Assembly: GCA_047627915.1 (NCBI GenBank)
Contig: JBLHTZ010000010.1
Coordinates: 1-64,000 of the forward strand
DNA length: 64,000 nt
From: NORP294 sp047627915
GTDB lineage: Bacteria; Bacteroidota; Bacteroidia; Flavobacteriales_E; Vicingaceae
Direction: 5' to 3'
Each line of letters begins with the position of its first letter. Position 1 is the stretch's first letter. The notes under the pieces are model-generated. The model was not told the DNA's origin, searched no databases, and was given only the letters and a program-made list of their open reading frames with translations. The position numbers and the translations under genes were made by a program. Below, one piece after another: positions 17,802-26,208 of the stretch.

Positions 17802-19166
17802 ATGACGACTATCGGCCCTATTATAGCAATTGTCTTCATCATTATTGTGGCTACTCTTTTATTAAAAAAGTACTACCCACATGCTGTCCTCTTAATTGCA
17901 GGCTTGGCGATGCTGATTATTTCTATGGCCCTAGACTTTAAAATGCCTGTATTGCTTAAAAGCACAGGTTGGTCAGGTTTTGACTTATTCCGATTAATAA
18001 AAGAATCGTTTGGAAAAACAAACGCAGGTGTTGGCTTAATGATTATGTCCATTGGAGGATTTGTGGCCTACATTGATAAAATTGGAGCTTCAGATGCTTT
18101 GGTTCGGATAGCCATGAAGCCATTATCTCTCCTCAAAAAACACCCGTACATTGCAACAACAGCTGTTCTACCAATTGGTCAGCTCTTATTTGTTTGTATT
18201 CCCTCTGCAGCCGGCTTGGGGTTGCTTTTAATGGCATCTATTTTTCCCATCCTTATAAAATTAGGAGTAAGTAGACTTTCTGCAGTTTCTGTGATAACCG
18301 CTTGCACTGCTTTTGGGATTGGTCCTGCATCTGCAATAACGGCTAGTGCGGTTGGCATTGCAGGAGTTGACTCAATTACTTATTTCTTATCAGATCAATT
18401 ACCAGTCGTGCTACCGTTGTCTATCGTTTTAATGGTGACCTACTACTTTGTTAATCGTTATTTCGATAAAAAGGAACTCACTGGAATAAAAATAATAGAA
18501 GAAGTTAAGGATGAAAGAGAAAAAGCGCCTTCTTATTATGCCATCATACCGGTTTTACCGTTACTGTTGCTGATTGTATTTTCTGAGATTTTCCAACTAA
18601 CACCGATTCCAATAGCTTTAGACACAACGACTGCTATGTTTATCAGCCTGTTTATTGCGCTCATTTTTGAATTTATTCGCAAGCGCAAATTAAAGGCAGT
18701 ACTGGAATCCTTAAGTACTTTTTGGAATGGCATGGGCAACATATTTAAGACAGTTGTAACGTTGATTATTGCAGCAGATATCTTTGCAAAAGGTTTAATC
18801 TCCTTAGGATTTATTGAAGGTTTAATTAATTCCTCACAAAGTATTGGACTTGGAGCAATTGGAATAAGCATCGTCATGGTAATCATGATTTTCTTAGCAT
18901 CTATGTTAATGGGAAGTGGAAATGCGGCATTCTTCGCTTTTGCTCCGTTGGTGCCCAAAATAGCCGTCAAATTTGGAATTAAAACGACCTCTATGATTCT
19001 GCCGATGAACCTATCAGCATCCATGGGAAGAACCGTTTCTCCCGTTGCAGGAGTTATTATAGCTACTTCAGAAATTGCAGGGGTAAGCCCATTAGACATT
19101 GTCAAAAGAAATTTAATTCCATTAATAGTTGCTTTAGTGTTTCTTCTAATTTATCCAATGATATAA
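17802..19166 (+). CDS. DcuC-family C4-dicarboxylate transporter
   Basis: 454 residues with about 12 membrane helices. Family features of DcuC are visible: MSIGGFVAYIDKIGASDAL (~80-98), GQLLFVCIPSAAGLGLLLMA (~125-145), LGVSRLSAVSVI, and SDQLPVVLPLS followed by NRYFDKKE. DcuC proteins exchange or export C4-dicarboxylates such as succinate, fumarate and aspartate. Placed directly before isoaspartyl dipeptidase, it most likely moves aspartate or a product of its catabolism, or the dipeptide itself. The gene is followed three bases later by iadA. Confidence 0.8.
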   Translation: MTTIGPIIAIVFIIIVATLLLKKYYPHAVLLIAGLAMLIISMALDFKMPVLLKSTGWSGFDLFRLIKESFGKTNAGVGLMIMSIGGFVAYIDKIGASDALVRIAMKPLSLLKKHPYIATTAVLPIGQLLFVCIPSAAGLGLLLMASIFPILIKLGVSRLSAVSVITACTAFGIGPASAITASAVGIAGVDSITYFLSDQLPVVLPLSIVLMVTYYFVNRYFDKKELTGIKIIEEVKDEREKAPSYYAIIPVLPLLLLIVFSEIFQLTPIPIALDTTTAMFISLFIALIFEFIRKRKLKAVLESLSTFWNGMGNIFKTVVTLIIAADIFAKGLISLGFIEGLINSSQSIGLGAIGISIVMVIMIFLASMLMGSGNAAFFAFAPLVPKIAVKFGIKTTSMILPMNLSASMGRTVSPVAGVIIATSEIAGVSPLDIVKRNLIPLIVALVFLLIYPMI

Positions 19167-19168
19167 CT

Positions 19169-20308
19169 ATGTTACTAATCAAAAACGCCCATATCTATTC
19201 ACCCGAAGACATAGGAGTTAATGACATCCTTGTTGGAGGCGGAAAAATATTGTCCATTCAAAAAAATATTGAATGTAATGTTGAAAGCTTGAAAGTGTGG
19301 AATGCAGAAGGTAAAATGGTATTGCCAGGTTTTATTGATCAGCACGTGCATGTGATTGGAGCAGGAGGGAAACACGGATTTTCTTCGATGACGCCCGAAA
19401 TAAAAATGACGGAATTCATAGCGACAGGAACTACAACTGCTGTGGGCCTGTTAGGGACTGATGGCTCTACCAGAAGCATCAAAACTTTATATGCAAAGGT
19501 TAAAAGTTTGGAGACCGAAGGTATGTCGGCCTATATGTTCACGGGCTATTATGGATTAGAACCAACTCATATTATGGATTCGATTCAAGATGAGATGATT
19601 TTTATCGATAAGGTGTTGGGTTGTAAAATTGCCATTGCAGACATTCGATCTTCCTACCCTACGGATCTGGAGTTACTTAGAATTGTTAGACAAGTTAGAG
19701 TAGGAGGCATGGTTGGTGAGAAAAAAGGCATTATGCACCTTCATTTAGGAAATCATCCTGAGCGGTTGGACTGTTTGTTTCGATTGGTAGAAGAGCATCA
19801 CTTTCCAATAGAAAACATTTCGCCAACCCACGTAGGTAGAACGGAAGAGTTATTTAAAGATGCCATTCGTTTTGCGAAAATGGGAGGAATGATTGACATT
19901 ACTACAGGAGCATCTCAATACACAAAACCTTACAAGTCAGTGTTATATGCTTTAGAAAATGGAGTAGATATAGAAACCATGACTTTTAGTAGCGATGGCA
20001 ATGCAGGCTTAGAGAAGTTGGATGAAAATGGGAAGTTAATTGGTTTTAGAAGAGCCCCCATTGATCAGAATTTTGGTCAGGTTGTAGAATTAGTAAAAAA
20101 CAGTGAGGTTTCCATTTCGGATGCCTTCAAAATAATTACAACAAATCCAGCAAAAAATTTAGGATTAAAATATAAGGGTCAGATTAAGGAAGGCTTTGAT
20201 GCAGACTTCTGCTGCTTAACAAAAGACCTTGAGCTTTGTGATGTATTCGCAAAAGGAAAACAAATGATGGATAATTTTAATGTGATTGCTAAAGATAGTT
20301 TCTCATGA
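19169..20308 (+). CDS. iadA: Isoaspartyl dipeptidase (beta-aspartyl-peptidase)
   Basis: 379 residues, the usual length of IadA. It is an amidohydrolase-fold metallopeptidase that cleaves beta-aspartyl (isoaspartyl) dipeptides. Visible motifs: the first metal ligands QHVHVIGAGGKHGF (~56-69), the bridging-lysine region CKIAIADIRS (~152-161), metal histidines in HLHLGNHPE and SPTHVGR, and the SSDGN loop (~273-277). It has no signal peptide, so it acts in the cytoplasm on imported dipeptides. Its last codon overlaps the porin start (ATGA), and the M14 peptidase follows, which supports a pathway from extracellular peptide to dipeptide to aspartate. Confidence 0.92.
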   Translation: MLLIKNAHIYSPEDIGVNDILVGGGKILSIQKNIECNVESLKVWNAEGKMVLPGFIDQHVHVIGAGGKHGFSSMTPEIKMTEFIATGTTTAVGLLGTDGSTRSIKTLYAKVKSLETEGMSAYMFTGYYGLEPTHIMDSIQDEMIFIDKVLGCKIAIADIRSSYPTDLELLRIVRQVRVGGMVGEKKGIMHLHLGNHPERLDCLFRLVEEHHFPIENISPTHVGRTEELFKDAIRFAKMGGMIDITTGASQYTKPYKSVLYALENGVDIETMTFSSDGNAGLEKLDENGKLIGFRRAPIDQNFGQVVELVKNSEVSISDAFKIITTNPAKNLGLKYKGQIKEGFDADFCCLTKDLELCDVFAKGKQMMDNFNVIAKDSFS

Positions 20309-21636
20309 AAAACACAAAAGTCACCTCTAACCGATTCCAGGGTCTAGTTACTCTCATTATTATTCTATTATTGAGCGCACTGGAACTAAGCGCTCAAAAC
20401 TCCAAACTGAATAGATACACTTTTGCTGAAGGTTTGACTTTCTCAGGAAATAATGATTACTCGATGAACCTAAGGGGATACGTTCAGCCTTATATCGACG
20501 TAAAAAACTTTACCGCAAATGATGAAGCAGATAATTTAACTCGATTTCGACTACGAAGATTTCGTTTACGATTAACCGGTGACGCAGCGAAATATAAAAT
20601 TGATTATCGCTTTCAAGTTGATTTAAGTGGAAGTGGGGAAGTTGGCGATGAACAATCGGAACTTTTATTAGATGCTTGGGTTCGATACAGCATCACAAAA
20701 AGAACTCGAATTACCTTCGGGCAAAGAGCAACTCCTACCGATAACCGAGAATTATACATGGGGTCTCAAACCTTACAATTGGTAGAAAGAAGTCGGTTAA
20801 CTTCTGCTTTTGCAAGTATTCGTGAGTTTGGAATATTTTTAGAAGGATCTTATAGATTAGGACCAGTAGCTTATTTAAAACCCTCATTTGCTTTAACCAA
20901 TGGGGATGGGTTAAACGTTTACAGCAGTGACTTTGGAGGTTTAAAGTATGGTGGTAGATTGGACTTTTTACCTTTTGGACTTTTTACTCGATTTGGTCAA
21001 TTTCGGCAGGTAGATATGGTGCGAGAGAACTCACCTAAACTAGTAGTTGGTGGGACCTATAGTGTAAACAACGGCATGAGCAGTCGAAGAGGAAGAACAA
21101 GTGGTTCTATTCTATACTTAGATGATATGAACAATGTCACCTTACCTGACTATACCAAATACGGAGTTGATTTCCTTTTTAAATACAAAGGGTTTTCTAT
21201 GTTAGGTGAGTTTGCAGGCTCAAGTGCCAATGTCCCTGATAACATTACCCAGCGGGTGAGGAATGATGGGAGTACTTCTAGAGCTTTGGAGGTAGATGGA
21301 GTTCAAGACGTCGAAAACTATATAAAAGGTAGAATGATGTTGGGCAAGGCTTTTAACATCCAAGCAGGTTACCTGTTTAAAAACTTATGGTCACTAGATG
21401 GCCGCTATACCTATATCGATGCCGACAAACATTCCTTCTTAAACAATGGCACCTTTTACAATCGCCCTGAATATTATACGATTGGAGTATCCAAGTACTT
21501 TGATAGAAATTATGGTGTAAAGGTACAGGGTTCTTTTACCTACGTTCAAGCAGAGAAAGGTTCAAATGACCTCAATAGCAACCCTATTAATGGGGACGAA
21601 TGGATTGGCAGAATAATAACCTCATTGGCTTTTTAA
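20305..21636 (+). CDS. OprP/OprO-type outer-membrane porin
   Basis: 443 residues with a signal peptide (hydrophobic segment ending LSAQ) and a beta-barrel. NLRGYVQPYIDVK, TRFRLRRFRLRLTGDAAKYK, LLLDAWVRYSI and RITFGQRATPTDNRE match the phosphate-selective porin O/P family, which often has anion preference. The C-terminus ends with Phe (TSLAF). It overlaps iadA by four bases and is followed one base later by the M14 peptidase. It is a plausible entry channel for acidic peptides. The second porin of this unit at 23182 is a divergent paralogue. Confidence 0.85.
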   Translation: MKNTKVTSNRFQGLVTLIIILLLSALELSAQNSKLNRYTFAEGLTFSGNNDYSMNLRGYVQPYIDVKNFTANDEADNLTRFRLRRFRLRLTGDAAKYKIDYRFQVDLSGSGEVGDEQSELLLDAWVRYSITKRTRITFGQRATPTDNRELYMGSQTLQLVERSRLTSAFASIREFGIFLEGSYRLGPVAYLKPSFALTNGDGLNVYSSDFGGLKYGGRLDFLPFGLFTRFGQFRQVDMVRENSPKLVVGGTYSVNNGMSSRRGRTSGSILYLDDMNNVTLPDYTKYGVDFLFKYKGFSMLGEFAGSSANVPDNITQRVRNDGSTSRALEVDGVQDVENYIKGRMMLGKAFNIQAGYLFKNLWSLDGRYTYIDADKHSFLNNGTFYNRPEYYTIGVSKYFDRNYGVKVQGSFTYVQAEKGSNDLNSNPINGDEWIGRIITSLAF

Positions 21637-21637
21637 A

Positions 21638-23185
21638 ATGAAAAGAACCACACTACTTATTTTAGTTTTAATTGCCATCAACTGCAAAGCTCAGATGAGC
21701 CCGCAATCTAAAAAAGTAACGGAGAAGTTTTTTCCCGACGCTGATATCACGATTAATACTCCTGCTTTTGAAAAAAAGAAAGGATATACCAGTTACGATG
21801 AACTCATTCAATTCTTAAATGCACATGTGAGCAAGCATCCAAACTTGATGAGCATGAGCTTTATTGGAACGAGTCAAAAGGGGAAAGAAATTCCAATGGT
21901 TCACCTAAACAAGAAAGACGGCAATACTGATAAAGTTAAGGTATGGATTCAAGGTGGTTTACATGGAAATGAAATGGGTAGCACAGAGAGTGTCTTGTAC
22001 TTGATGGACCAAATCTTGAACAATGCGGAGTACGCCTATTTGTTGGATAAATTAGAAATCAAATTAGTACCCATGGCCAATATTGATGGCTATGAAAAGG
22101 AAAGTCGTTATGCGGCCAATGGCTTGGATTTAAATAGAGATCAAACCAAACTCAACATGCAAGAAAGTGTATCCTTAAAGCAGGCATTTAGCGATTTTGG
22201 TGCAGAAGTGGCTTTGGATCTCCATGAATACAAACCTTATCGAAAAGATTATACCTACATGAGTACTTATGGTATCACTTCAATTTACGATGCCATGTTT
22301 TTGTATTCAGGCAACTTAAATGTTCCTGAAAGTCTTAGAAAATATACCAAAGACCGCTTTGTGACTGCTGCAGAAAAGGTGCTGGATGAACACAATTTAA
22401 TTCATCACGATTATATGAGTACCACCAAACACCTGGGAGACATTCATTTCAATCAAGGTTCAGAAAACTCACGATCAAGTGCCACATCTTACGCTCTTAC
22501 GAACTGTGTATCTAGCCTAATAGAAGTTCGAGGAGTTGGAATTGGACGTACATCATTTAAACGAAGAATTCAAACATCCTTCCTTATTTCAATGGCTTAT
22601 TTGAATACAGCTTTTGACAATTCTGAGGAGGTGAAAAATGAAATTGCCAAGGCCGAATCAGCTAAGCCGGCAGCTACTGTAAAAACTAAGAAAAAAGTGT
22701 ATAAAGACACGATTCAAGCGATTGACTTAGATAAAAATGAGGCAATTAAATTAGAAGTAACCATTCGCGATGCGTTACAATTAAAATCGTTGCTGGAAAG
22801 AACAAGACCTTTCGCTTACTTTATTTTACCGGAAGAAAAAGCAATTGTAGACCGATTAAAAACGCTTGGATTAGAACTTACTCAGTTGGAAGAAGAAAAG
22901 CAATTTGAGGTAGAAAGCTACACGGTTACGGAATATGAAAAAGAAGCGGAGAAATACGAAGGAGTGAATCGACAAACGGTAAGCACCGAATTAAAAACTA
23001 GTACTAAAAGCTTTCCAATAGGAACATTCGTTGTTAAGATGAATCAATCCAATGCAAACATGGCAATGGAAGTATTAGAACCAGAGGTTAAAAATAGCTT
23101 CATCACTTTTGAAGTGATTGAGACCGAAAAAGGAGCAGAGCTTCCCATATATAGACTTATAAAAACAGACCCTTCATTAAGATGA
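21638..23185 (+). CDS. Secreted M14-family zinc carboxypeptidase
   Basis: 515 residues with an N-terminal signal peptide (ending CKAQ), so periplasmic or exported. The zinc site HXXE is in GGLHGNEMGST (~106-116), substrate-binding LDLNRDQ follows at ~165, the third zinc ligand His is in ALDLHEYKP (~190), and the catalytic Glu is in SLIEVRG (~290). The long C-terminal part (~330-515) is rich in Lys and Glu and has no clear family. It probably trims peptides that the porins admit, feeding the transporter and IadA. Its stop overlaps the next start (ATGA). Confidence 0.88.
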   Translation: MKRTTLLILVLIAINCKAQMSPQSKKVTEKFFPDADITINTPAFEKKKGYTSYDELIQFLNAHVSKHPNLMSMSFIGTSQKGKEIPMVHLNKKDGNTDKVKVWIQGGLHGNEMGSTESVLYLMDQILNNAEYAYLLDKLEIKLVPMANIDGYEKESRYAANGLDLNRDQTKLNMQESVSLKQAFSDFGAEVALDLHEYKPYRKDYTYMSTYGITSIYDAMFLYSGNLNVPESLRKYTKDRFVTAAEKVLDEHNLIHHDYMSTTKHLGDIHFNQGSENSRSSATSYALTNCVSSLIEVRGVGIGRTSFKRRIQTSFLISMAYLNTAFDNSEEVKNEIAKAESAKPAATVKTKKKVYKDTIQAIDLDKNEAIKLEVTIRDALQLKSLLERTRPFAYFILPEEKAIVDRLKTLGLELTQLEEEKQFEVESYTVTEYEKEAEKYEGVNRQTVSTELKTSTKSFPIGTFVVKMNQSNANMAMEVLEPEVKNSFITFEVIETEKGAELPIYRLIKTDPSLR

Positions 23186-24435
23186 ATAAGATGGAAAATA
23201 GATTAAAAAGGATTATTTGCTGCACATTTATTTTGGCAACAATTAACTTAAGTGCACAAGTCGATAGTACCGATGTTAATGTAGAAGCTAGCTTTGAATT
23301 AGGCAGCGGCTTGAACTTTAGCTTCAACGAAGGCGCTTATCAATTTAAACTCGGTGGAATGATTCAGCCTTACGTCTCTTTTGCAAAAACAGAAGATTTA
23401 GATCCGGATTATTTTATGAATGCAAAACGCAGTTATTTTAATATTTCAGGTAAGGCGGTAAAAGAAAAAGTAAGCTTCCTTTTGCAAACGGATTTCAGTT
23501 TGAGTAGTCCTCTGCTTGATGCATGGATCGCTTTTCATCCGACCGAAAATTTTAACATCACTTTTGGTCAAAAACAAACCATTGCAAACAACCGTGAAAT
23601 GCAAGTGATGGAGACTTTTTTGCAGTTTCCTGACAGAAGTTTATTAAGCACCTCATTGAGCAACAGTGGCAGGGAGTTTGGCCTTTATTTAGATTATACC
23701 TTGAGAATTGGGAACATGGCTTTAGTTCCTCAAGTAGCGGCTACTTCAGGCGATGGAAGGAATTCTTTTGGAAGTGATTCGAGGGATGTAGATTTAGGCG
23801 GTTTTAAATATGCAGGCCGTTTAGATTTTTATCCGTTAGGAGAGTTTTCTGAAGGGAATGAAAATTTAGTGGCAGATTTAATGCATGAAGAAAGTGTAAA
23901 ACTTGTGCTAGGAGGGGCTGCAAGTTTTAATGATGGAGCAAGTAATGGCGTTGGTGAAGGACATGGCGACTTTTTACTGTACAATCAAAAAGGAGCTGAG
24001 CAACTACCAGATTATCGACAGGTGTATGTTGACTTACTTCTTAAATACCAGGGATTTTCACTCTTGGGAGAATATGCAGTGGCAACGGCAACTAACCTTG
24101 AGGGCACCTATACAGACATTGCAGGCACAAATTTATTAGAAGCAACAGAAATTAGCGAATCGTTAGCGTTGGGCTCAGCGCTGAACCTACAGTTAGGTTA
24201 TGTAACTAAAAGCGGGTACGCCGCTGACGTGAGTTACTCTGCAACCACGCCGGAGTTTGATGCAAACGTTAACTCTCAATTGAGAGACATGAATGCGGTT
24301 CGTTTAGGATTGTCAAAGTACTTTAAGGGCAACGATTTAAAATTACAAACAGCAGTTTCTTCAATTACCGATAACTCAGGAGTGGAAGCCGTCAATACGT
24401 TAAGAGGAGAATTGATCTTCCAGTTGATTTTTTAG
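23182..24435 (+). CDS. Second OprP/OprO-type porin
   Basis: 417 residues with a signal peptide ending LSAQ and an outer-membrane barrel ending in Phe (LIFQLIF). KLGGMIQPYVSFAK, SYFNISGKAVKEKVSFLLQTDFS, LLDAWIAFHP and NITFGQKQTIANNREMQ align with the porin encoded at 20305. It is translationally coupled to the M14 carboxypeptidase by ATGA overlap and ends the unit. The gene converges with fhs 36 bases away; no clear terminator hairpin lies between them. Confidence 0.85.
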   Translation: MNKMENRLKRIICCTFILATINLSAQVDSTDVNVEASFELGSGLNFSFNEGAYQFKLGGMIQPYVSFAKTEDLDPDYFMNAKRSYFNISGKAVKEKVSFLLQTDFSLSSPLLDAWIAFHPTENFNITFGQKQTIANNREMQVMETFLQFPDRSLLSTSLSNSGREFGLYLDYTLRIGNMALVPQVAATSGDGRNSFGSDSRDVDLGGFKYAGRLDFYPLGEFSEGNENLVADLMHEESVKLVLGGAASFNDGASNGVGEGHGDFLLYNQKGAEQLPDYRQVYVDLLLKYQGFSLLGEYAVATATNLEGTYTDIAGTNLLEATEISESLALGSALNLQLGYVTKSGYAADVSYSATTPEFDANVNSQLRDMNAVRLGLSKYFKGNDLKLQTAVSSITDNSGVEAVNTLRGELIFQLIF

Positions 24436-24471
24436 GGTGGGTATTAATTAATTGGTGTGCCGTTTGTGAGA

Positions 24472-26136
24472 TTAAAATAACCCCGTAATTTTTCCATCAC
24501 GGTCAATTTCAATTTTTTCAGCAGACGGGGTTACAGGAAGTCCGGGCATTCTTAACATATTTCCGGCAATCGGAATAATAAAACCTGCTCCAGTTGCAAT
24601 TTCGAACTCACGAATGTGAATGTCAAAGTTTTCAGGGCGTCCAATCAGTTTTTCGTTATCGCTCAAGCTCTTTTGTGTCTTTGCCATACATATGGGTAAC
24701 TTTCCATAACCAAGATCTTCAAATCGTTTCAACTGTCTTTTTGCTATAGTCGTAAGCACTACATTTTTCGCACCGTATATTTTTCTGCAAATCTTCTCTA
24801 TTTTAGTCAACGGAGCATCTTCTAAGTCGTAAGTTGGAGTATATTTTTGATTGCAACCTTCAGCAGCAGTAACCACTTTTTCTGCCAATTCAATACACCC
24901 TTTTCCTCCATCAGCCCAACCGTAACTTAACGCAACGGGAACCCCTAGTTTTTTACAATGAGCATAGATGAGTTCTTTTTCAGCTTCGGTATCGTCTTTA
25001 AAAGCATTAATAGCAACTACAACAGGCAATCCAAAACTTTGAATGCTTTCAATGTGCTTTTCCAAATTGGGAATTCCTTTTTCTAAGGCATCAACATCTT
25101 CTTCTGTTAATCGGTCCAATGGTTTGCCTCCATGATACTTTAGTGCACGAATTGTCGCTACGACCACTACTGCTTTTGGAGATAGATTCGCTTTTCTACA
25201 TTTTATATTTAGGAATTTTTCAGCGCCTAAATCTGCAGCAAAACCGGCTTCCGTAACCACATATTCACTTAAACTCATGCCCATTTTAGTAGCGATAATA
25301 GAATTGGTTCCCTGAGCAATGTTAGCAAACGGCCCACCGTGAATGATGGCGGGATTGCCTTCGAGTGTTTGCACCAAGTTTGGCTTAATGGCATCTTTTA
25401 ATAACACGGCAATTGCGCCTGAGGCATTTAACTCTTTTGCGTAAACAGCCTTTCCTTCGAAAGTATCTGCAACGTATATGTTTCCGCACATCTCTTGCAA
25501 ATTTTCGAGGTCTTTGCACAAACATAAAATAGCCATAATCTCAGAGGCTGCTGTGATGTTGAAGCCAGTCTCGTTTGGAATTCCACCAGTTTTTCCACCT
25601 AACCCAGTTATGATGTTTCGAAGAGAACGGTCGTTCATATCCATGCACCGCTTCCAAATCACAGTTCGAGGATCAATTCCTAAATTCTTGCTTTTACTTT
25701 GTATGTTATTGTCAATTAATGCGGCAAGTAAATTATTTGCCATGCAAATGGCATGAAAGTCACCTGTAAAGTGCAGGTTGATGTCTACCATTGGAATAAC
25801 TTGACTCCATCCGCCACCTGCAGCACCACCTTTCATTCCAAAAACAGGCCCTAAACTAGGTTCTCTTAGTACAACAACTGACTTTTTTCCAATGTGATTT
25901 AATCCATCGCTTAAGCCAATTGAGGTGGTTGTTTTTCCTTCTCCGGCTGGGGTAGGAGTAATGGCAGTCACCAAGATGAGGTTGCTTTGATCAATGTTCT
26001 TCTCATCGACTAAACTCAGCGGGAGTTTTGCCTTTTCATTGCCGTAATACTCCAAATTTTCTTCTTGGATGTTCAATTTCTTGGCAATTTCTCGTATGTG
26101 TTTAGCCGTAACCTTCTGTGCAATTTCTATGTCTGT
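24472..26136 (-). CDS. fhs: Formate-tetrahydrofolate ligase
   Basis: 554 residues starting at MTDIEIAQKV, the usual N-terminus of the family; an 11-codon upstream extension is unlikely. The enzyme joins formate to THF using ATP to give 10-formyl-THF in the cytoplasm. The P-loop-like TPAGEGKTTTSIGL (~62-75), the LREPSLGPVFGMKGGAAGGG loop and GGPFANIAQGTNS are diagnostic. folD, the next enzyme of the one-carbon pathway, lies separately at 46225. The PLP enzyme gene upstream on the same strand ends 72 bases before this start, so co-transcription is possible. Confidence 0.97.
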   Translation of the reverse strand, partial: TDIEIAQKVTAKHIREIAKKLNIQEENLEYYGNEKAKLPLSLVDEKNIDQSNLILVTAITPTPAGEGKTTTSIGLSDGLNHIGKKSVVVLREPSLGPVFGMKGGAAGGGWSQVIPMVDINLHFTGDFHAICMANNLLAALIDNNIQSKSKNLGIDPRTVIWKRCMDMNDRSLRNIITGLGGKTGGIPNETGFNITAASEIMAILCLCKDLENLQEMCGNIYVADTFEGKAVYAKELNASGAIAVLLKDAIKPNLVQTLEGNPAIIHGGPFANIAQGTNSIIATKMGMSLSEYVVTEAGFAADLGAEKFLNIKCRKANLSPKAVVVVATIRALKYHGGKPLDRLTEEDVDALEKGIPNLEKHIESIQSFGLPVVVAINAFKDDTEAEKELIYAHCKKLGVPVALSYGWADGGKGCIELAEKVVTAAEGCNQKYTPTYDLEDAPLTKIEKICRKIYGAKNVVLTTIAKRQLKRFEDLGYGKLPICMAKTQKSLSDNEKLIGRPENFDIHIREFEIATGAGFIIPIAGNMLRMPGLPVTPSAEKIEIDRDGKITGLF

Positions 26137-26208
26137 CATTTGTTTTAAAGTGGTTTTAATAGCTTGCAAAGAGCATGCTACAGGAGGTTATTGTCATCTC
26201 CTAACGGA

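Noticed and set aside
18536..19105. 189-residue antisense ORF on the minus strand
   Set aside because: Shadow of the DcuC-like membrane protein; no independent coding character or promoter.
24450..24460. A fifth regulator box, AATTGGTGTGC, downstream of the second porin
   Set aside because: One mismatch to the core, no partner 23 bp away on either side, and it lies between convergent genes.
26137..26208. THF riboswitch or terminator between the PLP enzyme gene and fhs
   Set aside because: Only a 5-bp AGGAG/CTCCT inverted repeat without T-run or aptamer features.
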